From Metridium senile (lineage: Eukaryota > Cnidaria > Anthozoa > Actiniaria > Metridiidae): DNA of 64,000 nt. The stretch is taken from NCBI GenBank assembly GCA_949775045.1, contig OX459100.1, positions 17,192,241 to 17,256,240 on the forward strand, written 5' to 3'. The translations under genes and the position numbers were made by a program. The first letter of the stretch is position 1; every line of letters starts with the position of its first letter. The notes beneath the pieces are model-generated. The model did no database searches, was not told the origin of the DNA, and was given only the letters and a program-made list of their open reading frames with translations. Of this stretch, positions 1 through 12,236 are shown in pieces.

Positions 1-990
<990 letters not shown>

Positions 991-1581
991 TTTGAAGTAT
1001 TTTTTTGATAGATAAAACTAGTTTTTACGAATACACCCTTTCGGCCTGACTTTCTCTTCTTGTTGGTGAAGCGTTTGGCGTCGACTCGCTTTTTATCCCA
1101 AACGCGCCATCATTGTTACGTCAGCAGTTGTTATGGCAATGTCAAGTAAATTCAAATAAACAGTTAGAGCCCCAGAGCGAGGCTGTAATTCAAACATGAC
1201 TGATTTATTCAAAAAGTAAACAAAAAGTAAACAACATTTTGTTGTCGAGAGAACAGGAGTTTTGAGTGCAAATATTTATCATGCGTCAAAAACTCACGGC
1301 TCAAGCAATTCCAGCTGTTTTATTGTTTTGTAAAAGTTGCTCATTTACCGGTTCCAACTGTAAATTAACTTCTGAAAGTTTGCTTTAAATTTTAAAATAA
1401 GTTACTTAAGTTACTTACTTTTGAAACTTATAAGTTTTAAAAACTCTTAATAAATAATCTACAATATAAATTATGATAAAATATGAACGAAAAGTAAAGG
1501 AATCTAACCGAAAAACAATTTTTCGACATATTTTCTCGAAAACCGGTATTGGGTTTCCTGTGGTACAGACTTGCTTTCAAG
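991..1581. promoter_or_regulatory. Shared upstream region between beta-tubulin and NUDCD1
   Basis: This 591 bp interval separates two divergent start codons, so it must hold the 5' UTRs and promoters of both genes. Its tubulin-proximal part (about 1020-1140) is richer in G+C and CpG than the flanks and contains TTACGTCA at 1116-1123, a good match to the CREB/ATF element. The NUDCD1-proximal part is AT-rich. No clear TATA box was identified. Bidirectional promoter function is inferred from layout only. Confidence 0.55.
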
Positions 1582-4500
1582 ATGGCGACTGAATCGTTGA
1601 CTCCTGATCGATCTCTTCTTAATCCAAAGTTCGAGGGCTATAAGCTGCCTTCAGACCAAGTTGATGTAAAAACAACAAACCTTGTATCAGATGTGAAAGT
1701 TGTACATCCGAGAGATGATTTATTTTCACTGCAATACATTCGTGCATTTGGAAGTTACAGCCACCTCGTGGTCGACCGATGGCAAACAAACTGCGAACGA
1801 GTTTTCTTCGTGGACGAAAATAATGAAGTCCAACAAGCTACAGTCAAGGTAAGTGCAAATTTAGTTGTTGTTAGTTTTTCGGCTTTTAAATGCATTTAAA
1901 GTAATACAATGTTTGTATTTTAGAACATGAAAATCTTATCTATTTATTACATTTGTAAATTTATCTATACAAAAATGTGCAAAATTATATTCCTGTTCCG
2001 AAATATGTCATAGTTTGAAAATATTAAATAAATATTGTCTAAGTATTTAATGATAATTAGTTATTTGACTTCTCAAATGCTCTACAGCTCCCAGAGTGTT
2101 TACATCTCAGTATATAGAGGGTGGCTAAGGGGGGTTGGGGGATTGGTATGAGGTCATCAAATTCACGAATCAATGCACATATAGCAGAAGGGAAACCTGA
2201 GTTCTTTATTCATGTGTATTGGTGGTATTCATGAAAAGCTAAGAGGAACAAGGTTGAGTCGACATGGACAAAAATCTTGCACGAAATGGAGCTAATTGAT
2301 CACGAAACACGTACATTTTATGAAGGGAATCACTTGTCAAGACTAACATAGAACTCCTGGATCACGGACTGAATTTTGTTATTTTTACAAATCACACACT
2401 TTAATATTTTAGCCCAAATCATGTGTCACATGTTACCCCTTGGTCACCCTCTATATAGACACAAAGCGGCCTTTTTATATTGCTTTCACAAAATATTTTA
2501 GACATTTTTTTTTTTGCTGAGTGTGTCTCTGTCCTCTGATATAAACATGGTATTAAGCCAATCAGAGCGTGCATATATACTATCTTAAATATTTTATAAA
2601 TAAAATTTAAAGCATTGGTTCTCCTTTATTTATGTTTTTGTAATCTTGTTTACTTTGGGTTTTTTTTATACAGGATGGTTCTCTTGACTCACTAGAAAGT
2701 GTGTTCAAAATACCTTTATCAGAAGATACAAAGGAAAAGCTCAATGCCTCCATATTCTTTCCTTCAAAGGATTTTGTTTGCATCGGTGACGGTCTTGGTA
2801 AATTATATATTGTCCATTCCGAAGGTAGAATGAAGGGTAACAGCTCCGAGTGGAAAGTTTCCTTTGTTTATGAATTCGATATCCCGTTTGTTATCTTGCA
2901 TGCAACACAAGACGAGAAGTCAGGAAGTTTAAATTGCCTTCTGTTGAGTATGATAGAAAATGACAATGAAGTGTCGGCCAAAAAGGCTCACTTAGTAAAG
3001 TTGACTCTTGGTGTGTTTTCTCAAGTTAAAACTTCAGGGTCATCAAGTTTCAGTTGTGAGGCGATTAAGTATGCAGAAGGACACAGCTCACCTCTTTATG
3101 CTTCAATAGAGCCTGGTAGCAATGCCATTATAGCTGCAAGTGAAAAACCTTTCCACATGGTCAAAGGTAATGTCAATATAGCAAATAAATTAGATGAATC
3201 CATTTTGGTTTTTATGTTCATTATAAAAGGTTTTGCATAATAATCTGTACATAATAATCATTGCTGTCTATTTATTGACAAATCAAGCATTCTCAATAAT
3301 TATTACAAATCAGACTAAAATTAATATATATACATCAGTAAAAATATAATTAATAATAGATTTTTAATATTTGATTTGTTATAATTATTTCCCAGATAAC
3401 GGTACTTCACATGAAGTTTCAGATGAGAAAAAAACTGAAACAAAACAAGATGATGACAAAAATGATGATGCCAAAAATGATGATGCCAAAAATGATGATG
3501 CCAAAAATGATGATGCCAAAAATGATGATGATGATGATGAAAAGAAACTAGAATATACATACTCATGGTTCCAAGAGAACGATGATGTGACATTGAAGTT
3601 TGTCCTGGCCGAGGGAACAACCAAGGATGATGTTGTCTGCATTATAAAACCTGACGAGATAGAAGTTAGCTTATTCAATGGAGAAAGTCTACTAAAAGGA
3701 CCTTTATTTGCAAAGGTTAAAGCCGGGGACTGTACATGGACACTGGAAAAAAATTGGTGAGAAATTCATGGAATGTATTAATTCTGCTTGTTCCTTTATT
3801 CTGGATTGCAGATGCTTGTACAAGCATGAATTTCTTCAGATTAACCTTTCTCCTACATGTATATGACACTCACATACCTATTTCAATAATTGTTGTCATA
3901 ATCAAAGCTGCAGTGCAAGGGATGTCAGCATTTCTTCTCTTGTCACATTGATTTATTCATAACAGGTTCCCATTTAAATCTGTACTTATGCAAATTTTGT
4001 TGATGTGTGCTAAATACACAGATCAACCAATCAGAGAAGTTCACTTCAGAGATAATATACTCTGATTGGTTAATCTGTGTGTTTAGCACACATCAACACA
4101 ATTTGCATAAGTACAGATTTAAATGGGAAAGTACAGATTTAAATGGGAACCTGTTTCATATACATGTAGCATTTTTGGTTGTACATGTTTGTATTAAGTT
4201 GTTGTACTGGTTGATGATAAACAAATCTTTGAAAACCCTTTAAAAAAGTAAACAAATTATGTTGACATTATCAACATACAACATCAACATCCTTTGCTGC
4301 TATTCATAGATCCACAATTTGCTTGAGTGAACATAAAACAATTGCACAGTATTCCCACTGGAATATAGAATGTCCAACAAACATCGTAGATTTCAGAAAG
4401 ATTTACCGCATTTACTGTTTTTTCCTAACATACTCTTAGAATACATAAATTCCAAGACAGACTTATAAAGTTTTCAGCAATCTATGTATATTCGTGCTGT

Positions 4501-7500
4501 ATATTGAGAAAAACGTATTTGACTTGTTGGCTTAACAGTAACTAAGATAGAACACAATGTATATTAATTGGAGTGTTGACTTTATCTTCAGCTGCAACAA
4601 TGATTTTTGGAATAGGAGTATAGAAAAATGTACAAGCCATTGATGCTGTCTATTGTGTCCACAGCCTAGAGATAACTCTAACCAAGCAGTCATCAGAGCA
4701 TCATTGGAGCAGTGTAGTAGCAGGTGACACACATGGACAGTATGTCGTGCAAGGAGAAGAAGCTAAGAGAGTCCAAGAAATCCATGAGAGATTAGAGAAC
4801 TTGACATCAGATAAACTAGTAAGAACTGCAATTAATTTGCATTAAACAGGTTCCCATTTATATCTGTACTTATGCAAATTGTGTTGATGTGTGCTAAACA
4901 CACAGATCAACCTATCAGAGTATATTATTTCTGAAGTGAACTTCTCTGATTGGTTGATCTGTGTGTTTAGCACACATCAACAAAATTTGCATAAGTACAG
5001 ATTTAAATGGAAAGTACAGATTTAAATGGGAACCTGTTATTATTATTAATTCAAAATGTTTCTTCATTTTTGATTGGTTGAAATTAACTGGCGATTTCTT
5101 TGTATCATTTTATATGCAAGCGCTATTGAACTCTGTTACTCACAGTGTTCAATAATTGCAAAAAACATTCATTATTAATCATCATGTTACACTGAGTAGA
5201 GAATGGCTTTGTCATGCATCGAGTATTGTATTCAAAATACATGAATTTTAATACTAATTATTATGTTATAATATTGCAGTTATTAATGATTGGTTTTTCT
5301 AAGTTTGTTTTAAAGTTTTAAAGTAATTTTAATACTAATTATTATGTTATAATATTGCAGTTATTAATAATTGGTTTTACAAAGTTTGTTTTAAAGTTTT
5401 AAAGTGCTTACTGTACTATAAAGGTCTACAACAAACTCCATCAGTGAACTTGGAACATACTTAACACATAAATTTGATAATTCGGTAGTTCTTATAGATG
5501 TTTGATCTTGACCAAGAGCATATTCACAGTCCTTTTCACAGTTTCGTTCAGTGACCACGAATAATAGTTCCAAGTCAAGGTTTGAGTTGCTGCACATAGC
5601 AAAACTATAATTTATCATGCACAGCAGCTTGACCCTCGACTCGGAACTATCATTCGTGGTCACTGAATAGAACTGTGAAAAGGTTGAAGATTCTGCTTAT
5701 AGGAACTATATTGTAAATTAAGGAAGGCTGTTAACTTTTCAAAACAAATTATTATATATTTGAGATACTACGCGCGGTGTGATTGGTCGAGCACTGTGCT
5801 TTATAGGTGAACGGAGCACAGTTGTGACGACATCATGACGAATCTCTGTCACGCACCGAACTCTATTTCCGTTTCAAGATTTGGCAAAATTAGAAAACAA
5901 AACACTAAAATGAGATGTTTTTAATCAGGAAATACTGAGAATCAGCCTATTTTTCACACAGAAATACAATCTATTGTTTATATTTAGAAAGGAAAGTGAA
6001 GTTTGAAAAGGAAAGAACGTACAATACAACCAAAAAGTCTTTAAAAAAATCACAAAATAGGACTCAAATTTAAAATGACACCAAACTTGAGGAGTTCAAA
6101 ATTTCTACAAAATGCATAGCTTTTCAAACGATCCATAAATATTACATTCTCTAACCAAAACAACTTTGAGCATGTTTTTGCTGAAAATAAGATTACTATC
6201 TGTTTCAGCAAACGGTTCGCTGGGACGATTGTTGGCGAAAATTTGTCAAAAGGACTGCAAAACGGCATAAATTTAAAACACACATGCTCCATGAGAACAA
6301 ATTGGCATTTATTACAATTTTTTACTTACAGAAAAGTAATTTCCATTCATCGTTTATCCATATAATCTTGTTTTTATCAGCCTTTTGCAGTCCCTTTTGC
6401 ATCGATTGAATTTCATTCGCACGACTGTAGCGTGGCGTGACAGTGTTATAGGAAACCGAAATAGGAAACCAAGACGGCAACCAATCAGCGCTCGAGAACT
6501 CACACGAATGTTAGTAGGGAGAATTTTGAAAAAGAATCAGTAACTTTATCGATAAAAAGCGTGAAATTAAAGTGATTTAAGGTATCAGGACTGGTTATGG
6601 ACCCCTATGTGCGCGACTTCAAATTGTGCTCAAGCTTTACAATATTTTGTTATAAAAGTATATATTATCTGATAGGTGAATAAATGTAGTTTTAGGAAAT
6701 GTTTTCGAATTGTCCATAACTTAAATTGCGAAAAAGATATGTAGAGTTTAATGCGATTTGAGTGTCCTTTGTTTGAAAAATCACAGCCCTTTACAAATTA
6801 CCGTCACGTCAATAACAAACACGTCTTTGCACGTTAGAGAAGTTAATCTCCAAAACGGTGCCTGGGATTTTTCATATCTATCTTAGATCAGTTGCTACGA
6901 GATCTCAAACATCGACAATCGATATTTTAATGTATTTTCTTACTAGTGAAGTGATATCTTTTTAACAAAATAAAAAATAGGAAATTGCAGACACCGTCCC
7001 ACGCTTGAAACATCGTTCTACAATATTGCGAAGTTTAGTTGCAATCTGTCAAAATTTGAGCGAATGATAGTCGTTTAAAAATGAAAATTTGAGGCTAAAA
7101 AGTTACCGAGAAAAACGCGTTTATAAGTTTCGGGCCAGGGAGCCGCTGAGTGTTTACACAGACACTTCATCTGTCAATGAGTTGTCATCTTGCCTGGTCT
7201 GTATCATATACCGTAGGCTATTATTAGTGTAATAGGATGCTATTCCAGTCACTCGTTCTCTGGTGTATTGAAACCCATGTTTCTAGTCGATGTCGTTAAT
7301 GACTTTATGATGCATTTCGCCTATAATATTAGTTGACACTCACTGAAATCCTAACATACGATTTTACAAATTCAACTAGAGAAACAAACTATGCCTAGAG
7401 GAAACCGTTCGAGTGTGAATGGCGAAGCTGTGGCCGATGCAAACACACAACCAGAGCCGCTACGGCGACCTAGATAAATTGTTATTCAACATTACAAATG

Positions 7501-10500
7501 AGGGAATTGGGGCCGGGTAATTATGATCGTATTTTAATGTCAATACCTTTGTAACAACGCACAGATAACAATGCTACTTTTGCCGCTTACTTCCCGTAGA
7601 ATACTGAATATTTGACGTTCTAACTTCGGCCCTAACTTCTAGATTTGATTTCGAAGTGTTTGTATTAAAACCTCGAAGCAAGCACTTAACTACAATATGC
7701 AGCACTTTGTGTAGAATCCTCTGACCTTTGTACGTGTTTCCTGAGCATATAATACGAGCCTCGATCGCTTTCGCCGAGAGATTTTCGTCGTTCGAGCGGG
7801 AAAGGTTTCTTTGGTTTTGGCGATATAAACAAAGAAGACGATCTGCGCTTTCGAGAAGCCAATAAAGAATCGTAATGGACTATACGAGAATCTATACCAT
7901 GAATATGACAGAGATTATTAAAGTTTTTCGATTTTCGCGTAGAAGCCGTATTTGAGTAAGATTCTTGTGCACGACGATTCACGTATGAAATCACATGGGG
8001 CTCATATTGTTGCCTGGCAATTAGCTTACGATGACAGATAGCTAATTAGCTGTTGACATGATAGTTCCGGTCAAATGTTGATCACGAATTTTATTATCAG
8101 CAATTTAGCGAAATTGGAAAGTAAAAACGGCATTTTTTTTAAAGAATATGTTAGATAATATCACAATCTAACTTATAGAAGAAGAAAAAAAATTTGAGCA
8201 GAGAGTTGTCCATAACCAGTCCTGATACCTTAAGCTTAAAAGAAATGAGCAAATATATAATAAAACAAATAGAACAGTCTTTTCCGTGCTCTGTTCAGTT
8301 ATAAAGCACTCAGAAAGTGAAGAGAGCACTCAAGAAGTGAGGAGAAGCACTCGCTTTCAGCTCGTGCTTCTCCCATCACTTCTTTCGTGCTCTTGTCACT
8401 TTCATCGTGCTTTATAACTGAACAGAGCACGGAAAAGACTCTTCTATTTGTTAAATAGACAATAATTAATGACATGGTTGAAAGTGGATATATCTCAATC
8501 CAAACAAATTACCAAATTTTCATGGGAAGTAAGTTTGAAGTTCTTTAAAGTGCACCTGACGCCCTTCATGATATTTTGCAAATCTGTTGTACAATGAGGT
8601 GTATAATAAGTGTACTTAATATTTCTTGGTGTTGACCTCTCCTTTTTGAGATATGAACATTGGAAATCTGAAAATGCAAATGAGGTGACGTCATCCCAGG
8701 AATTTGTCAAAGTTTTGTTTCAAAGCTGACAGCAAGCTTGTTTTTGTAAAGTAGTTAAAATGTTAATGGTAGTGTGAATATTAGTAATACAGATATTGAG
8801 CTTTAAAAAATTGCTATAATTATTTCCAGAGAACTTTTGTATATTTAATGAGGCCTGGGAGGACTTCACTTCATTTGCATTTACAGATTTTAGAATCTCA
8901 GAAAGGAGAGGTTGACATCAAGAAAAATTAAGTACACTTATTATACACCTCATGTAAAACAGATTCGCAAAATATCATGAAAGGCGTCAGGTGCACTTTA
9001 ACAACGTTTATTGTGAAGTATGATGTGAACTTGGAAACCAACTGCCAAAAATTATGTGAAGCACACTATAAAGCCACTCTTTCATTTTAGGTAAATAATG
9101 AAAAATCAGATCAAATGCCATTCAATGCACAGCAATTGGAACAGTGTGATGATTTCCCTGAAGACATTGAATATATCATGAGACTTGACACCAACACTGG
9201 AGCTATTACACACAAGGTGACTCATTACAGTAAATTACTATCAAAGGAATATTTTGTTATTTAGGGATATGTAGTATACAGTCATTTGAAAAAAGCCCAA
9301 GCGGGAGTATGGGTAAAAATCACTGAAGCAAAAAAAATTTTAGCACATGCTAAAGAATATGCTGAAATGTGTAGCGAGTATATGAATGAATATGCGCCTT
9401 CGCGTTCTGTACAAAGAAATAAACTGTTGTATATAGAGCGTGGAGTTATCGACAAGTAAATAGCTACTTCCTCAGTTCTCATGCAGGGGATTTGTGTCAT
9501 CCAAATCAATCGCCAGCGTAAATTTAAGAGAAACAAGGCAAGTTGTTGATGATATATGCAGCGAACTGCTTCAGTGATTTCTACCCATACTCCTTTTAGG
9601 TCTAGTCGCGAAGCCGGTCGACGATAACATTTTTTCAAATGACTATATACAATATGAGCTGCCGATCTGTATGGGGGATAGACATCTATCTCATACAGAT
9701 TAAATGCAATTATATTGTATAATACTTATAAAAGTCCAACATTAGTTATTTCATATTTTACTAAAAAAAAACCAACACATTATTGCTATTATGAAAGTAG
9801 AGAATAAAAAATTATGCAACATTTTAAAAATAATGTACAAACCGTTTGATGATCAATAAATAATGATGGTTATTATGTCCAGGTCTGCCTGGCAAGTCAT
9901 CAGTGGGTCTTCAATAACATTCTCAAACCAGGAAGTCTACCAGTATTCTGTTTACGGCACGACGTTGACGCCTTGGTCTGGCAACCTACTTCAAACCTTG
10001 AAGGCCCTGACAAATACTGGAATCATATTGGAACTTTTGATGCGCTTGGTTACGTCCAGGCATCGAAGGAGGATAAGAAGTTTTCTACATGTGCACCTGA
10101 CATGAGCTATGCTGCAATAAGTGACAGCACTAAACATGTTTATATCTACCATAGACCAAGTGAAGGAGCACAGGTGAGATGAATAGTTATTTGAGTTAAA
10201 AAAATAGTTATTGTGTAGTTCCAGAAAATATCCGTAAAAAAGTTTTTTGTTACTTTTTTAACTCACATCCCATCAGCGAATAGATTAGAAATAAGATTCA
10301 GTTATTATAAACACTTAGTGTATTTGAACCCACTGGTTCATTTTTGAAGGTTTTGAAGCAGTAGAAGGTTCAGAAAAAAAACATGAAAAAAGTAAAGTGT
10401 TCATGGTTTGAGTACATCCTCACTGCAAAAGGAAAAGGAAAATGACAATGATTATATTGCTAGATGATGGTGATGCTAATATAATGATGATGATACTGGT

Positions 10501-11461
10501 GATGCTCTTGATGATCATATAATAAAATTAGGATAATGATTATGATGATGATGATGGTGTTAAAATTTCATACTGATGATGGTGATGAAATGAAGATAAT
10601 GGTTATGATGGTAGTGGTGTTTTGATGATGATTGTGATGATAGCAATGATGATGATGGTGGTGTTAATGATACTGATGATGGTTTTGATGGTGATGAAAT
10701 GAAAATAATGGTTATTATCATATGACCCGTATTTTGCCCAGCGCGCGCTCTTAAGAAAACCTTCAAAAAAAGTCACGTGATGGGGTCCGTACAGCTTTTT
10801 CCACCTGGTCCGTACAAACACGTACGGACCAGCTACTCAAAACATTACAAAAAATGGCGCGCACCGGGCAAAATATACGGGTCATATGATAAAAAACTTA
10901 TTGACTGAGTTAGGTTGGGCCGTACGGGAAAATATTTGGCTCTTGGTCATTTGTACGGACGTCATGACCGCGAGCCAAATATTTTCCTGTACGGCCCGAC
11001 CTAACTCAGTCAATAAGTACTTATGATGATGGTGGTGTTTCGATGATGATTGTGATGATAGCATTGATGATGGTGGTGGTGGTGTGGTGTACATAATATA
11101 ATATGTAAATGATGCTAATTGTGTTGATGATGATGTTGATAGCAATGGTGATATGGTGTAAATGATGCTGATTGTGGTGATAATGATAGCAATGATGGTG
11201 GTGGTGGTGGTAGTGTTAATGATGCGGATTCTCATAATGATTATGTTGTTGGTTTATGACTGTCACATTGATAATCATCATAGTCAAAATACTAGTAACT
11301 AATTGATTTTGGTGTTGCTATTTATGTATTGTTTTCAGTTTGCCTTCCAACGAGTGATCACCCTGGATTCCCCTAGTAACAGTATACTTGGACTACAAGC
11401 CTTTAGCAACAAGGTCATAGTACTTACATCCAAGACAATTCATGTCATTAAAGGACTTTAA
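1582..11461 (+). CDS. NUDCD1: NudC domain-containing protein 1 (7 coding exons, complete)
   Basis: The product resembles NUDCD1 (CML66), a CS/p23-fold protein of the NudC co-chaperone family. Exons: 1582-1848, 2674-3166, 3396-3756, 4665-4818, 9091-9216, 9883-10173, 11339-11461. They total 1815 nt and encode 604 residues, against about 583 in human. All phases join. The start at 1582 has a strong context (AAGATGGCG); an in-frame ATG at 1549 is possible but gives extra residues unlike the family. Exon 1 has the N-terminal FEGYKL and the AFGSY motif. Exons 3-4 carry the CS domain (YSWFQENDDVTLKF, then CTWTLEKN). Exon 6 has the strongly conserved RHDVDALVWQP and FDALGYVQASK. The extra length comes mainly from an acidic KNDDA repeat just before the CS domain. 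A possible poly(A) signal AATAAA lies at 11930-11935. The largest intron (4819-9090) is made mostly of mobile elements. Confidence 0.95.
3458..3541 (+). repeat. Coding 15-bp minisatellite in NUDCD1 exon 3
   Basis: Four perfect 15 bp units (AAAAATGATGATGCC, starting at 3458, 3473, 3488 and 3503) are followed by a GAT run. They encode (KNDDA)4 and then KNDDDDDE. The tract is in frame and adds a highly acidic linker before the CS domain. The unit length is a multiple of three, so copy-number change would not break the frame. Confidence 0.9.
3871..4622. mobile_element. Degenerate foldback element, interrupted by a second element
   Basis: The ends (cacatacctatttcaat... and ...gatttttggaataggagtata) and several internal patches match the better preserved elements at 15496-15782 and 45519-45815. 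The matching patches include ggttgtacatgtttgt and acatcctttgc. A palindromic element (3962-4154) and a further ~270 bp of unmatched sequence (about 4310-4575) split this copy. It lies in NUDCD1 intron 3. Confidence 0.6.
3962..4154. mobile_element. Palindromic MITE, copy 1 of 3, with target-site duplication
   Basis: This 193 bp element begins ACAGGTTCCCATTTAAATC and ends with its inverse. It is almost wholly self-complementary. The 6 bp TTCATA is present on both sides (3956-3961 and 4155-4160), a clean target-site duplication. Related copies lie at 4846-5037 and 33831-34042. It has no coding capacity, so it is a non-autonomous DNA element. Confidence 0.85.
4846..5037. mobile_element. Palindromic MITE, copy 2 of 3
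   Basis: Same family as 3962-4154, with the same ACAGGTTCCC termini and the same TGTGTGCTAAACACACAGATCAACC interior in both arms. It lies just after exon 4 of NUDCD1 (donor at 4819), within intron 4. No unambiguous target-site duplication is visible; both flanks are AT-rich. Confidence 0.82.
5246..5405. repeat. Tandem duplication of an ~80 bp AT-rich unit
   Basis: The block tttaatactaattattatg through tttgttttaaagttttaaagt occurs twice head-to-tail with few differences. It is intronic in NUDCD1 and I see no function in it. Confidence 0.75.
5535..5683. mobile_element. Foldback element
   Basis: The left arm starts tttcacagtttcgttcagtg and the right arm is its imperfect inverse, ending cactgaatagaactgtgaaa. 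The arms are about 65 bp around a short loop. It is non-coding and lies in NUDCD1 intron 4. Confidence 0.65.
6581..8229. mobile_element. 1.65 kb terminal-inverted-repeat element with TTAA target site
   Basis: A 22 bp perfect terminal inverted repeat (GGTATCAGGACTGGTTATGG plus AC) at 6581-6602 is matched inverted at 8208-8229. TTAA flanks both ends (6577-6580 and 8230-8233). TTAA target duplication is the hallmark of piggyBac-type transposition, although the termini do not begin with the usual CCC. The interior has only one ORF above 100 codons (7686-7994, minus, 102 residues, basic and Ser/Arg-rich), which I do not recognise and which is too small for a transposase. The likely status is a non-autonomous element in NUDCD1 intron 4. 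Confidence 0.7.
8264..8452. mobile_element. Foldback element (GTGCTCTGTTCAGTTATAAAGC family)
   Basis: The left arm aacaaatagaacagtctttt is repeated inverted at the right end after a centre of repeated AAGTGA/CACTT motifs. A related but diverged motif (gtgctttataggtgaacggagcac) lies at about 5797-5820, and a similarly built palindrome lies at 50054-50242. Confidence 0.7.
8545..9001. mobile_element. Foldback element with ~110 bp arms
   Basis: The left arm starts taaagtgcacctgacgccct and its inverse ends aggcgtcaggtgcacttta. The arms are separated by about 200 bp. The element ends 90 bp before NUDCD1 exon 5 and has no coding potential. Confidence 0.75.
9274..9650. mobile_element. Foldback element in NUDCD1 intron 5
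   Basis: The left terminus gtatacagtcatttgaaaaa is matched inverted by ttttttcaaatgactatatac. A second inner inverted pair, agtatgggtaaaaatcactga and its inverse, follows. A minus-strand ORF of 118 codons within it (9282-9638) arises from the palindrome and is not a supported gene. Confidence 0.72.
10440..11240. repeat. GAT-rich tract with two embedded foldbacks
   Basis: Impure (GAT)n/(GGT)n repeats occupy NUDCD1 intron 6. Two strong inverted repeats interrupt them: 10714-10891 (ttatcatatgacccgtattt and its inverse) and 10896-11018 (acttattgactgagttaggt and its inverse). The second has GC-richer arms around gccgtacgggaaaatattt. The many ORFs here on both strands are low-complexity and spurious. 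Confidence 0.75.
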
Positions 11462-12029
11462 TTTTTAACTTTATTCTAAAGCAGTCCACAAGTCACCTTG
11501 GGTCACTTGAAGTCACTATGTAAAGTCACTATTGTGACTATGTAAAGTAACTATTGTAAAGTTACTATTGTAAAGTCACTATATATAGTCATCATTGTAA
11601 GGTCTCTATGTAAAGTCACTATTGTGAAGTTATTGTAAAGTCACTAGTGTAAAGTCACCATACTGTGTCACTTACACTACTACAGCAAAACTGTGTCAAT
11701 AGTTTAAAACTAAAAAGAGAAAGAAAGCATAAAACAAGCTTATAAAATAACCAGGAGTATAAAATACCCATAGTTTTGTATGTTTTTATATATTGTATTC
11801 TTGACCACCAAACAAGTTTGTTTTGTAAACAAGTTCAAACCATGAACCAAAATCAGAGAGGTCAGAGGGCCCAGGTCAGAGCATTACGAAAAGTAACAAC
11901 AATTTCAAGTTTGTACCTTTTCAAGTTATAATAAAGGATTTTTTATTTAAAACTGCTGTCATTTTGTATTGTATTTTGTTATGATTTTTTAATGCCATGC
12001 CAGCCATCTTGAATGAAATCAAAAAGAAA

Positions 12030-12236
12030 CAATTCTGTATTTTATAAACACACTGCATTCAAACTCACATGTTGATTTTTGCAGTGGAAGGGAAACAAGA
12101 TAACCCGGAGAAAAAACCTCACGGTATGTTAAGAAGAACATCTCAAACAAACTCTGTTTACTTTTTGCCTGAGCTGGGAATTGAACCAGGCTACAGTGTT
12201 GAAAGGCCATCGTTCTCACTGCTAGGTCACCCATAT
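12030..12236 (-). mobile_element. tRNA-derived SINE
   Basis: Read on the minus strand, the head GGGTGACCTAGCAGTGAGAA resembles a Pol III A box and GGTTCAATTCC is a B box about 30 bp further on. The body that follows (aacagagtttgtttgagatg) resembles the SINEs at 24712-24935 and 28886-29031. Confidence 0.75.

Noticed and set aside
7686..7994. 102-codon basic ORF inside the TTAA element
   Set aside because: Too short for a transposase, no DDE-type motif visible, and no matching neighbouring ORF. Kept only as a note in the element entry.
9282..9638. 118-codon minus-strand ORF
   Set aside because: It spans a foldback element and its arms; no recognisable family or splice context.
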